From: Bradyrhizobium sp. CCBAU 53338 | GTDB lineage: Bacteria > Pseudomonadota > Alphaproteobacteria > Rhizobiales > Xanthobacteraceae | DNA length: 64,000 bases | Direction: 5' to 3' | NCBI RefSeq assembly: GCF_015291665.1 | Contig: NZ_CP030048.1 | Coordinates: 1,240,001 to 1,304,000 of the forward strand | In this document: piece by piece, positions 34,269 to 43,772 of the stretch | How the letters are laid out: each line of letters opens with the position of its first letter | Position numbering within the stretch: the stretch's first letter is position 1 | The notes under the pieces: generated by a model | The model's input: the letters and a program-made list of their open reading frames with translations, nothing else | What the model was told of the DNA's origin: nothing | Database searches by the model: none | Translations under genes and position numbers: made by a program

Positions 34269-35491
34269 ACCGCTGGCTGCCGATCGAATGGACCATGGCG
34301 GTTCGCTTCCTGCGTGAAGGCCGGCTCCAGACCATCTTCATCATCGGCGGCATCTCGATCGGCGTCGGCGTCATCGTCTTCATGTCGGCGATGCTGGCGG
34401 GGCTTCAGGCGAACTTCATCAAGCGCGTCCTGACCTCGCAGCCGCAGATCCAGTTGCTCTCGCCGGATCAGGTCGCCCGCCCGCTGCGCAACGCCGCAGG
34501 CGAGATCGAGGACGCGATCGTGCAGCGCCCCAGCCAGCGGGTGATCTCGATCGATCAGTGGCCGAAGATCAGGGCACAGATGCAGGCGATGCCCGAGATT
34601 GTCACGGTCTCGCCGACGATCCTCGGCTCGGTGCTTGCGGTGCGCGGCGACGCGAGCCGCTCGGTGAACCTGTCGGGTGTCGAGCCCGATTCCTACTTCC
34701 AGATCGTCAAGGTCCCCGACTATGTCGTCGCCGGGGAAGCTCGTCTGACCAGCGAGGACATCATCGTCGGCATCGAGCTCGCGAAGGATCTGGGAGCGAC
34801 CGTCGGCGACAAGCTCAACATTCGCGCCGCGTCCGGCGCGACGCGCGTGCTCACGATCTCCGGCATCGTCGACCTCGGCAACAAGAGCGTCAACCAGCGC
34901 GTCTGCTATGCCGCGCTCCGCACGGCGCAGTCGCTGCTCGGCATGATCGGCGGAATCACGACGATCGACATCACGGTCAGCGACATCTATGCGGCCGAGG
35001 ACATCGCCAGGCGGATTCAGGCCGCCAACGTGGTCGAGGCCGACAGCTGGATCAAGACCAACGCGCAGTTCTTCACCGCGGTGCAGGCTCAGCAGAATAC
35101 CAACACCCTGATCCGTCTGTTCGTCGGGCTCTCGGTCGCATTCGGCATCGCAGCCGTGCTGATCGTCTCGGTGATCCAGCGCTCCAAGGACATCGGCATC
35201 CTGCGTGCGATGGGAACCTCGCGCGGCCAGGTCCTGCGCGTGTTCCTGGTCCAGGGCGGCCTGCTCGGCTTCGTCGGCTCGCTGTTCGGCGCAGCCATGG
35301 GCGCGTTTGCGCTCGTGTATTGGCATTCGGTTGCCCGCCAGGCCGACGGCACCGAATTGTTTCCGCTGATTCTGGAGCGATCGCTGTTCCTCTACACGGC
35401 CTTGCTCGCCACCGTCACCGGCATCCTGGCCGCCATGGCGCCGGCGGTACGCGCGGCCAAGCTCGATCCGGTGGTGGCGATCCGTGGCTGA
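34265..35491 (+). CDS. ABC exporter permease (MacB/FtsX/DevC-type)
   Basis: The 408-residue permease has one N-terminal helix ([21 protein letters not shown]), a large periplasmic domain of about 220 residues and three C-terminal helices with the FtsX domain ([33 protein letters not shown]). That is the MacB-type mechanotransmission layout. Unlike MacB, the ATPase is not fused but encoded by the next gene, which overlaps by 8 bases, as in DevBCA systems. The three genes form one tightly coupled operon. Confidence 0.92.
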   Translation: MNRWLPIEWTMAVRFLREGRLQTIFIIGGISIGVGVIVFMSAMLAGLQANFIKRVLTSQPQIQLLSPDQVARPLRNAAGEIEDAIVQRPSQRVISIDQWPKIRAQMQAMPEIVTVSPTILGSVLAVRGDASRSVNLSGVEPDSYFQIVKVPDYVVAGEARLTSEDIIVGIELAKDLGATVGDKLNIRAASGATRVLTISGIVDLGNKSVNQRVCYAALRTAQSLLGMIGGITTIDITVSDIYAAEDIARRIQAANVVEADSWIKTNAQFFTAVQAQQNTNTLIRLFVGLSVAFGIAAVLIVSVIQRSKDIGILRAMGTSRGQVLRVFLVQGGLLGFVGSLFGAAMGAFALVYWHSVARQADGTELFPLILERSLFLYTALLATVTGILAAMAPAVRAAKLDPVVAIRG

Positions 35492-36167
35492 CGCAATCCT
35501 GAAGCTCGAACGGGTGTGCAAGGCCTACAATGTCGGCCTGCCGACCGAGACCGAAGTGCTGCACGACATCGATCTCGAGCTCGACCACGGCGAGTTTCTC
35601 GCCCTGATCGGCCCATCGGGCTCCGGCAAGAGCACGCTGCTCAACATCGTGGGCCTGCTGGACCAGCCGACCTCGGGTCGGCTGCTGATCAAGGGGCAGG
35701 ACACGGCTGCCCTCGGCGATGCCGAGATCACCCGCCTGCGCGGCCATACCATCGGCTTCGTGTTCCAGTATCACCTGCTGATCTCGGCCTTCACGGCGCG
35801 TGAGAACGTCATGATGCCCATGCTGGTCGATCGCGGCTTTCCCGGCGCGGACATCGAGGCGCGGGCGGATCGGCTGCTGGCGCAAGTGGGGCTGGAGAAA
35901 TTCGCCGGCAACCTCGCCAACAACATGTCGGGCGGCCAGCAGCAGCGGGTCGCGGTGGCGCGCGCGCTGGCCATGAGCCCGGACCTCGTGCTGGCGGACG
36001 AGCCGACCGGCAATCTCGACACCAGATCGGCCGATGCCGTGTTCGAACTGATGCGGCGGGTCAATCGCGACAGCGGAACGAGCTTCCTGCTCGTCACCCA
36101 CAATATGGACCTGGCACGACGCTGCGACCGCATCATCGAAGTGGTCGACGGCCGCATCCTCGCCTAA
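35484..36167 (+). CDS. ABC exporter ATP-binding protein (MacB/LolD/DevA-type)
   Basis: This 227-residue ATPase has Walker A (GPSGSGKST), Q-loop (FVFQYHLL), signature ([15 protein letters not shown]), Walker B ([12 protein letters not shown]) and the H-loop (LLVTHN). It powers the exporter formed with the two upstream genes. Length and motifs are complete. A terminator-like hairpin follows. Confidence 0.95.
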   Translation: MADAILKLERVCKAYNVGLPTETEVLHDIDLELDHGEFLALIGPSGSGKSTLLNIVGLLDQPTSGRLLIKGQDTAALGDAEITRLRGHTIGFVFQYHLLISAFTARENVMMPMLVDRGFPGADIEARADRLLAQVGLEKFAGNLANNMSGGQQQRVAVARALAMSPDLVLADEPTGNLDTRSADAVFELMRRVNRDSGTSFLLVTHNMDLARRCDRIIEVVDGRILA

Positions 36168-36177
36168 CGTCGTAGGG

Positions 36178-36200
36178 TCCGTCCGGCAGGACGGATTTTT
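36178..36200 (+). terminator. intrinsic terminator after ABC exporter operon
   Basis: A 7-bp stem (TCCGTCC / GGACGGA, loop GGCA) is followed by a run of five T residues, 11 bases after the ATPase stop codon. Confidence 0.7.
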
Positions 36201-36365
36201 AGGGGATATCAAGGGCTTGGATCGCGCCTTGCGCCCGAAAAAAGCCCCGTTCTTGCTTGCCTAGAGAGGCTGCTTCCTTTATCCGGTTGGCTGCCCCGCG
36301 CAGGAACGGCTCCAGGCCGGGAATTGGGGTGGGCGACTCTAAATTCTTCGAAGGATTACCCGCGA

Positions 36366-37658
<1,293 letters not shown>

Positions 37659-37695
37659 CGATCTCTTACCAGGACGCGGGTATAGTTGAGTTGAA

Positions 37696-39276
37696 ATGGC
37701 TGATTACTATCCGCTGATCGCCCGCGCTATTGCCGCCCTGGACCCCAACGCTCCCGGCGAAAGCCGGCGCGCGCTCTATGAACGGGCGCGCACGGCCCTG
37801 ATCGCGCAGCTGCGCAGCGTGCAGCCGCCCCTCTCGGAATCCGAGATCACCCGCGAACGGCTGTCGCTGGAAGAGGCCGTTCGCAAGGTCGAATCGGAGG
37901 CCGCCCAGCGTGCCCGCGAGGCGTCGCGCCCCGGAGGCGGTGCCCGCAGCGGTGGCGGCAGCGGCGATGCGTTCCGCAGGGCCAGTGCCCGCGCCACCGA
38001 AAACAACCCGGCGGCATCGGCTCCGCCGTCCGCGCCACCGCGCGCGCGTCCCGCAGCACCGCCGCCGCGCAGTGACCGCGCGCCGACCGGCGGCGACGAC
38101 CAGGGCGAGGCACCGCGCCCGCCGCGCGCACCCCGTTTCGATGCGCCCCGCCAGCCCGCTCCGCCGGAACCACCGGCCGGTCGTTCTGCTCCGCGCCGCC
38201 CGCCGGAGGGCGGTCCGCCGCCGGCCCCGGGTGTGCGCGGCTTCCGCGACATCACCGCCGACGTCAACGATCTCGGCGGCGCCGCCGCGCAGGCCAACCG
38301 TGCCGCGCGCCGCACCTACGCCAACGTCCCTTCGCCCTCGCCGGAATTCGACCGGCTCGAGCCGAGCCTGGAAAACCGCGCGGCCGAATCCGATGCGCCC
38401 TATTCCTACGACGAAGCGATGGAGGAGGCCGAGCGCTACGCGCCGCAGCCGCCGTCGCCGCGTCCGCGCATCACGGCCGATCGCGACGTCAAGAAACGTG
38501 CAGGCAAGGGCTCGGTGTTCCCGTTCAAGAGCGCGATTGCCATCGGCATCGTGCTGATCCTGGTCGGCGCCGGCATCCTGTGGGGCAAGTCGCTGGTCCA
38601 GACAGCGACCAATCTGTTCAAGTCGTCGCCCACCCAGGTGGTGGAGGCGCCGAAGGATGCCTCGCAGCCACAGAGCAAGCCCAAGATCCCGGATCGCGTC
38701 GGCCAGCCCTCGGCGAGCGACCAGCCGGTCGCGCCGGTGGCGCAGAAGGTCGTGCTCTATGACGAGGATCCGTCCGATCCGAAGGGCAAGCAATATGTCG
38801 GCTCGGTGGTGTGGCGGCTCGAGCCGATCAAGGCGTCGGGCAACCAGAAGGCCGACGTCGCCGTGCGCGCCGACATCGAGATTCCCGATCGCAAGTTCAA
38901 GATGACGATGTCGTTCCGCCGCAACACCGACTCGTCGCTGCCGGCGAGCCATACGGCCGAACTGACCTTCATCCTGCCGCCGGACTTTCCGGGCGGCAGC
39001 GTCTCCAACGTGCCGGGCATCCTGATGAAGTCGAACGAGCAGGCGCGCGGCACGCCGCTCGCAGGGCTCGCGGTCAAGGTCACCGACGGCTTCTTCCTGG
39101 TCGGTCTCTCCAACGTCGACGCCGACCGCAGCCGCAACATCCAGCTCCTCAAGGAGCGCTCCTGGTTCGACGTGCCGCTTGTCTACGCCAACCAGCGCCG
39201 CGCCATCATCGCCATCGAGAAGGGCGCTCCCGGCGAGCGCGCCTTCAACGACGCCTTCGCGCAATGGGGCGAGTGA
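37696..39276 (+). CDS. large single-pass membrane protein with proline-rich region, unknown
   Basis: The frame encodes 526 residues. Residues 1-75 are helical and charged (YYPLIARAIAALDPNAPGESR...). Residues about 78-185 form an Ala/Pro/Arg-rich low-complexity stretch. One membrane helix lies near 280-297 (AIAIGIVLILVGAGILWG), and a globular C-terminal domain follows (about 345-525; YDEDPSDPKGKQYVGSVVWRLE...). I do not recognise a named family. The topology suggests a cytoplasmic N-terminus and a periplasmic C-terminal beta domain. It sits 37 bases after purA and may be co-transcribed. Confidence 0.8.
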   Translation: MADYYPLIARAIAALDPNAPGESRRALYERARTALIAQLRSVQPPLSESEITRERLSLEEAVRKVESEAAQRAREASRPGGGARSGGGSGDAFRRASARATENNPAASAPPSAPPRARPAAPPPRSDRAPTGGDDQGEAPRPPRAPRFDAPRQPAPPEPPAGRSAPRRPPEGGPPPAPGVRGFRDITADVNDLGGAAAQANRAARRTYANVPSPSPEFDRLEPSLENRAAESDAPYSYDEAMEEAERYAPQPPSPRPRITADRDVKKRAGKGSVFPFKSAIAIGIVLILVGAGILWGKSLVQTATNLFKSSPTQVVEAPKDASQPQSKPKIPDRVGQPSASDQPVAPVAQKVVLYDEDPSDPKGKQYVGSVVWRLEPIKASGNQKADVAVRADIEIPDRKFKMTMSFRRNTDSSLPASHTAELTFILPPDFPGGSVSNVPGILMKSNEQARGTPLAGLAVKVTDGFFLVGLSNVDADRSRNIQLLKERSWFDVPLVYANQRRAIIAIEKGAPGERAFNDAFAQWGE

Positions 39277-39286
39277 GGCTTGCCTA

Positions 39287-39416
39287 CCTCTCCCCAGCGG
39301 GGAGAGGCCGGATTGCGCAGCAATCCGGGTGAGGGGCCGCAGCGTTTCGTGAGAGTGCAACACCTCACCCGGATCGCATCTTCGATGCGCTCCGACCTCT
39401 CCCTCCGGGAGAGGCG
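39287..39416. repeat. cluster of short palindromes
   Basis: Consecutive hairpins fill the gap after the 526-residue protein: CCTCTCCCC-AGC-GGGGAGAGG (39287-39307), CCGGATTGC-GCA-GCAATCCGG (39308-39328), and a mirror copy (CACCCGGATCGCATC ... CTCCCTCCGGGAGAGG) ending near 39416. The element resembles dispersed intergenic repeats and likely terminates transcription from the left. Confidence 0.65.
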
Positions 39417-39459
39417 AACCCTTCCCGTCCGACAGCTATCTGCTTGAGATTTGTCAGCG

Positions 39460-39756
39460 CTATTGCGCTGCCGCTTCCCGCTTGCGCGATGAAGCGGCAG
39501 CGGCCGCTTCGCGGTCCATCACGGCGCGGCAGCCCGGGCTGACCTGCGCCCGCTTGTGCACCATGCAGGCCCTGACGCGCTGGATGTCGGGGATTTCACT
39601 GGAGCATAGTCGCATCGCATCGCCCGTGCACATCTGCTGCGCTTCGGACGAGAAGGCGAGGCCGGGTGATGTCTGGAGGGTGAAGGCGGTGGCGGCGAAG
39701 GCCAACAGCGAAGCTGCCGTCTTGAGCGGCGAGGCGATGGTCTGGTAGCGTGTCAT
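39460..39756 (-). CDS. small secreted cysteine-containing protein A
   Basis: The protein has about 98 residues from ATG 39756. A signal peptide (ASLLAFAATAFTLQTSPGLAF) is followed by a short domain with four cysteines in the pattern C-x7-C-x12-C-x11-C (MCTGDAMRLC ... VRACMVHKRAQVSPGCRAVM), like cysteine-rich-repeat proteins. An Ala/Arg-rich tail closes it. The function is unknown. A related protein is encoded about 270 bases upstream on the same strand. Confidence 0.7.
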   Translation of the reverse strand: MTRYQTIASPLKTAASLLAFAATAFTLQTSPGLAFSSEAQQMCTGDAMRLCSSEIPDIQRVRACMVHKRAQVSPGCRAVMDREAAAAASSRKREAAAQ

Positions 39757-40023
39757 GAAGAATGCGTCCCCGAGTTCCGTGGATTGAACCACTTGGTTTT
39801 GGGGCGCCGCACGCGGCTTGCTCTGCCGCATGTCACAGCCTTCACGCCGGAACCTCAATCCCGCGTGTGGTCGCTCGATTTCTTGATGTTCGAATCGAAA
39901 AGTGCTGCGCCGCCCGATTCGAGTATGCGCGAAAGTCGCGACGCTTCAATGGGAGATGCGAAGGAATTCGCAGATGTTGCGCGACCGTCACGCAAAATGC
40001 GACGCCGATCTCACATGCCGATC

Positions 40024-40269
40024 TTACATCCCGTGGCTCGCGAACACCTTGCTGCACGATCGCGAGAGCTTGGCGCGGTGAGCCTGCAGGCAGCCCTGAA
40101 CCGCACCGTCGTTGCCGAGCTCCTTGCGGCACAGCCGCGAGGCATCGCGCGAGCAGGCCTGCTGCTCCTGCGGCGTGCCCATATGGCCTTGCGCGAGGGC
40201 GGGTGCGTTCGACAGGCCGCCGAGGGCCGAGAGGGTGATCGTCGCCAGCAAGACCAGTTTCCGAGACAT
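40024..40269 (-). CDS. small secreted cysteine-containing protein B
   Basis: An 81-residue protein starts at ATG 40269 (MSRKLVLLATITLSALGG signal peptide). The mature part has the same four-cysteine layout as the neighbour at 39460-39756 (CSRDASRLCRKEL, VQGCLQAHRAKLSRSC), so the two are paralogues. A frame start at 40281 is possible. Such proteins are probably periplasmic, and their role is not known. Confidence 0.7.
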   Translation of the reverse strand: MSRKLVLLATITLSALGGLSNAPALAQGHMGTPQEQQACSRDASRLCRKELGNDGAVQGCLQAHRAKLSRSCSKVFASHGM

Positions 40270-40411
40270 CGGCGGCTCCACATCTGACAGGTGAATTTCA
40301 GGTCATGTCTGAACTCGTCGCCTTGCCACTTGTTCCCCCTGACAGCCCGTGACCGCTATCCAAGGTTCCCGTCGCGCTGCTATAAAGCCCTCGGCGTATG
40401 AGGAGTTCGTG

Positions 40412-40837
40412 ATGAAACGCTATCTGGTGTTTGCGCTCGTCGGTCCGTTCGTGGGCGGATTTCTGCTGCTGCTGACGACGACCTACCAGTCGGGTTACTG
40501 GACGCAGACCAGCCTTGGTGAGGTCGGCAAGCTGTTCGTCGTGTTCTTCAAGACGCTGCAATACAGCTATCTGTTCGGCTTCCTGCCCTCGCTGATGATC
40601 GGCGCGGTCGACGACATCCTGATCCACGTGAAACGGATCAGGCCGGCGCTGAGGATGCTGCTGGTTGGCGCATTCGCCTTCATCCTCGCCGCCTTCACCT
40701 ACGGCTCGCGCGGGTCGGATTCCGGCGCTGCCCAGTTCATCCTGTACGGCCTGGTTGGCTTCGTGCCGGCGGTGCTGTCATCCTGGTTGGTGCATCACTA
40801 TGTCGAGGAGCCGCAGCCCGCGGCCGCGGCGAGCTGA
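40412..40837 (+). CDS. small polytopic membrane protein, unknown (possibly DUF5413-like)
   Basis: The 141-residue protein has four predicted membrane helices (FALVGPFVGGFLLLL; YLFGFLPSLMIGAVDDILI; MLLVGAFAFILAAFTYG; FILYGLVGFVPAVLSSWLV) and short loops. An ATG at 40349 is in frame, but the family-like start is MKRYLVFALVG at 40412. I recall similar small rhizobial proteins under DUF5413, without certainty. There is no operon partner. Confidence 0.65.
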   Translation: MKRYLVFALVGPFVGGFLLLLTTTYQSGYWTQTSLGEVGKLFVVFFKTLQYSYLFGFLPSLMIGAVDDILIHVKRIRPALRMLLVGAFAFILAAFTYGSRGSDSGAAQFILYGLVGFVPAVLSSWLVHHYVEEPQPAAAAS

Positions 40838-40897
40838 CCGCGCGACCTTCGGCCGCTTCGCAGCAACCTCTGCGTCGCCCGTGCGTTTGTAACGGCC

Positions 40898-41440
40898 ATG
40901 ACCATGCCCGACGATGACATTCTCGCGCCACGCAAGTCCCGCTCGGGGACGCATTCGCGCGCCGATTTTTCAGGCCGCGAGGCGCGCGGACCGATCATCG
41001 ACCAGGACGGCCACGAGATCCGCCCGGAAACCCTCGAGCAGGGATTTCGCGAGTTTCGCTTTGAATTCGGCAACGGTAACCCGTTCGCCAATCTGACGCG
41101 CGAGCAGCGCATCGCGCGGCTCGAGGCGATCGCAAAGCTGCTCGACGTCGCCTTCATCCTGCCCGGCACCAATATCCGCTACGGCATCGACGGGCTGATC
41201 GGCCTGATCCCCGTCATCGGCGACATCATCACCACCGCGATCTCGCTGTGGCTGGTGCGCGAGGCGAAGGCGCTCGGTGCGCCCTGGTACATCACCGCGC
41301 GCATGCTCGGCAATGTCGCGGTCGATGGCGTGGTCGGCATCGTGCCGTTCGTGGGCGACGCCTTCGACGTCATGTTCCGCGCCAACATGCGCAACGTGCG
41401 CCTCTTGCGCCGCTGGCTCGACAAGCAGCCGCGGATTTAG
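40898..41440 (+). CDS. DUF4112 domain membrane protein
   Basis: The 180-residue protein has a charged N-terminal third and a DUF4112 domain (about residues 70-170). The domain shows GTNIRYGIDGLIGLIPVIGDIITT and the repeated-type segment VDGVVGIVPFVGDAFDVMFRANMRN. The paired G-x-I/V-P-x-x-GD motifs in hydrophobic helices are the family mark. The family is widespread in bacteria, without known function. Confidence 0.88.
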   Translation: MTMPDDDILAPRKSRSGTHSRADFSGREARGPIIDQDGHEIRPETLEQGFREFRFEFGNGNPFANLTREQRIARLEAIAKLLDVAFILPGTNIRYGIDGLIGLIPVIGDIITTAISLWLVREAKALGAPWYITARMLGNVAVDGVVGIVPFVGDAFDVMFRANMRNVRLLRRWLDKQPRI

Positions 41441-41482
41441 CCCCGGTGAATTCTGCGCAAGCAGAGCGTCAGGCTCGGCGCA

Positions 41483-41508
41483 CCTCTCCCGCGTGCAAGC
41501 GGGAGAGG
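41483..41508. repeat. CTCTCC/GGAGAG palindrome
   Basis: A perfect 10-bp dyad, CCTCTCCCGC-GTGCAA-GCGGGAGAGG, lies just after the DUF4112 gene. It is another copy of the palindrome family seen at 16508-16531, and its position suits a terminator. Confidence 0.65.
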
Positions 41509-41583
41509 GAGAACCAAAAAGCAAAAAGCGCGACGGCCTGTCGACCATCGCGCTTGCTGCGCACATCGGAGTTTTCGAAAAAC

Positions 41584-41883
41584 TTACGCCGCGTCGGCGT
41601 CGGTCTCGGCGGCCGGCGCCGGCTTCGGGCGGCGCGGCAGCGGGAAGGCTTCGCTCTCGTAGAGCGAGCGGATGCCGTTCTGGTCGAAACGCGCTTCCTC
41701 GACCTGGAGATACGCGCCGTTCAGCGAATCCGTCGGCAACTGCTCCATCGCGAACTGCACGGCCTCAGCCGCAGTGCCGAACCGGCGATAGGTGAAGCCT
41801 GCACGCTTCTTCTTGCGGATCGCGGCGGGGAAGAGCTCGGCGGAAGTGTTGAAGTTGAACGGACGCAGTGGACGCATGGTCAA
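41584..41883 (-). CDS. conserved hypothetical protein, 99 residues
   Basis: A soluble, basic N-terminus ([25 protein letters not shown]) is followed by an acidic helix and a Pro/Ala tail. There is no signal peptide or membrane segment. The segment [19 protein letters not shown] looks like a compact folded core. I do not recognise a named family, though proteins of this style are common in rhizobia. ATGs at 41883 and 41877 are both possible starts. Confidence 0.6.
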   Translation of the reverse strand: MTMRPLRPFNFNTSAELFPAAIRKKKRAGFTYRRFGTAAEAVQFAMEQLPTDSLNGAYLQVEEARFDQNGIRSLYESEAFPLPRRPKPAPAAETDADAA

Positions 41884-42089
41884 AGACCTCGTGATCTTCT
41901 CTGGGGCTTTAAGCGCGTGGGGTTTGGGAGGGCAGGGGCCGCAATCGAGCGGGCCCGCCGCATGTCATTTTCGCCCCCTAATATAGGCCGATTTGACAGA
42001 AATGCGACCCCTGCGATGGGAGATGATGAATCCACGCATGGCAGCCCCGCAGGGGCTATAAGGCAAGTGATTTCAATGGTTTGTATGGC

Positions 42090-42254
42090 CTACAGCTTGC
42101 CGAGAAGCAGCAGCACGAGCAGCACGACCAGAACGACGCCGCCGATCCCCATGCCGGAATGGCCCATGCCGTAGCCATAGCCGCCGATCCGGCCCGACCA
42201 GCCGCCCAGCAGATAGATGATCACCAGGATGATCAGGATGGTCCCAAGTGTCAT
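42090..42254 (-). CDS. DUF3309-like tiny membrane protein
   Basis: The 54-residue protein starts at ATG 42254 with helix TLGTILIILVIIYLLGGW, then a Gly/Tyr/His-rich loop (GGYGYGMGHSGMG) and a second helix (VVLVVLLVLLLLG). This is the DUF3309 layout, function unknown. It overlaps nothing and lies downstream of the msrB terminator, so it probably has its own promoter. Confidence 0.7.
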   Translation of the reverse strand: MTLGTILIILVIIYLLGGWSGRIGGYGYGMGHSGMGIGGVVLVVLLVLLLLGKL

Positions 42255-42320
42255 GGCATCCTCCCTGGCGGCCGCCGGAATTCGCCCATCGGCTGCACCG
42301 CTGGAAGAGAAAAGCACATC

Positions 42321-42355
42321 GCGCCGCCGGGTTCCATGGGGGAACCCGGCGGCGC
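42321..42355 (-). terminator. long hairpin after msrB
   Basis: A perfect 15-bp stem (GCGCCGCCGGGTTCC / GGAACCCGGCGGCGC) with a 5-base loop lies 6 bases beyond the msrB stop. On the transcribed strand a modest T-rich stretch follows (GATGTGCTTTTCTC). Confidence 0.75.
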
Positions 42356-42361
42356 GCAAGC

Positions 42362-42796
42362 TTATTTCGGCTCGAGCTTCAGCGCCGCCGAATTGATGCA
42401 GTAGCGCAGGCCTGTCGGCCCCGGTCCGTCGGGGAAGACATGGCCGAGATGGCCGCTGCATTTGGAGCAGAGCACCTCGGTGCGGATCATGCCGTGGCTC
42501 ATGTCCCGCTCTTCGTCGACATGGCTCTCGACGGCGGGCGTGGTGAAGCTCGGCCAGCCGCAACCGGAATCGAACTTGGCGTCGGATTCGAACAGGACGT
42601 TGCCGCAGCCGGCGCAGACATAGGTGCCGGCACGGTGGTCGTGCTCGTATTCGCCGGAGAAGGGACGCTCGGTCGCCTTCTCGCGCAGCACCGCGTACTG
42701 CATCGGCGTCAATTCGCTCCGCCACTGCTCTTCGCTCTTGATGACCTTGTCGTCCGTGGTTCTCGTCTCTGTGGATTTCGTCTTGGCGTCGGGCAT
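42362..42796 (-). CDS. msrB: peptide-methionine (R)-S-oxide reductase
   Basis: MsrB repairs the R-epimer of methionine sulfoxide in proteins. The protein has about 144 residues from ATG 42796, with the zinc-binding CxxC pairs (CAGC, CSKC), the GCGWPSF signature and the catalytic Cys in RYCINSAAL. No signal peptide is seen, so it should be cytoplasmic. It lies 31 bases downstream of msrA on the same strand. Confidence 0.96.
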   Translation of the reverse strand: MPDAKTKSTETRTTDDKVIKSEEQWRSELTPMQYAVLREKATERPFSGEYEHDHRAGTYVCAGCGNVLFESDAKFDSGCGWPSFTTPAVESHVDEERDMSHGMIRTEVLCSKCSGHLGHVFPDGPGPTGLRYCINSAALKLEPK

Positions 42797-42827
42797 GGGT
42801 CTGCCGTTTCTTCTGATGATCTCGGGA

Positions 42828-43529
42828 TCAGTTGGTGGCCTTGCCGGCACTCACCAGCGTCGGCTTCTCGATGTAGTTATCCGCGAACAGCTTTTTCAGG
42901 TTCTCGACCTTCGGGATGTCGTTATAGGCGATGTAGGGCTGGGTCGGGTGCAGCGTCAGATAGTCCTGGTGATAGGCCTCGGCCGGGTAGAACGCGTCCA
43001 GCGCACCGACCTTGGTCACGATCGGCCTGCTGAACACCTTGGCGCCGTCGAGCTGGGCGATATAGGCCTCCGCGATCTTCTTCTGCTCGTCGGAGGTGGT
43101 GAAGATCGCCGAGCGATATTGCGTGCCGGTGTCGGGGCCCTGGCGGTTGAGCTGGGTCGGGTCGTGCGCCACCGAGAAGTAGATCTGGAGGATCTTGCCG
43201 TAGGAGATCTTCTTCGGGTCGAACTTGATCTCGACGGATTCTGCGTGGCCGGTCCGGCCGGTCGAGACGGTCTGGTAGTCGGCGGTCGCCTTGGTGCCGC
43301 CGGCATAGCCGGAGACCGCGTTGACGACACCGGCGGTGTGCTGAAACACGCCCTGCACACCCCAGAAGCATCCGCCGGCGACCACGGCGGTCTGGATGCC
43401 GCTTGCGGGTGCCGCGTCCATGGCGGGTGCGGGGATCACGACGGCGTCTTCCGCGGCCCGGGTCGGTGCGGCAAAGCCCAGCGACAGGGCGGCGGTGGCG
43501 GCGAGCAGGGACAGGACGGAGCGGCGCAT
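42828..43529 (-). CDS. msrA: peptide-methionine (S)-S-oxide reductase, exported
   Basis: MsrA repairs the S-epimer of methionine sulfoxide. The 233-residue protein has a signal peptide ([28 protein letters not shown]), the catalytic GGCFWG motif, SGYAGG and the YHQDYL segment of the family. The signal peptide indicates a periplasmic form. A good ribosome site (AGAGGA) precedes the start. It is the first gene of the msrA-msrB unit, which ends at a strong hairpin. Confidence 0.95.
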   Translation of the reverse strand: MRRSVLSLLAATAALSLGFAAPTRAAEDAVVIPAPAMDAAPASGIQTAVVAGGCFWGVQGVFQHTAGVVNAVSGYAGGTKATADYQTVSTGRTGHAESVEIKFDPKKISYGKILQIYFSVAHDPTQLNRQGPDTGTQYRSAIFTTSDEQKKIAEAYIAQLDGAKVFSRPIVTKVGALDAFYPAEAYHQDYLTLHPTQPYIAYNDIPKVENLKKLFADNYIEKPTLVSAGKATN

Positions 43530-43772
43530 GGCGGATCCTCTTTCGGAAGGTCTGACAGTTTAGGGCGGTTGAGGGCGGGCGAACAGCCTGCCCGGCGTTT
43601 TCAGACACCTCAGATACGGACGGACATGCCGATTGTTACAACCGCAGTGACACGAGTCCGTGAAAAAAGCCGCACCCCGCTGACCGGCTTGGCGCCGCAG
43701 GGAACTCCGGGCTATGAACCGGCGCGATCGCCGATCGACTTAAACTGTGGTGTCTGGAGCTGATCTGACAAC

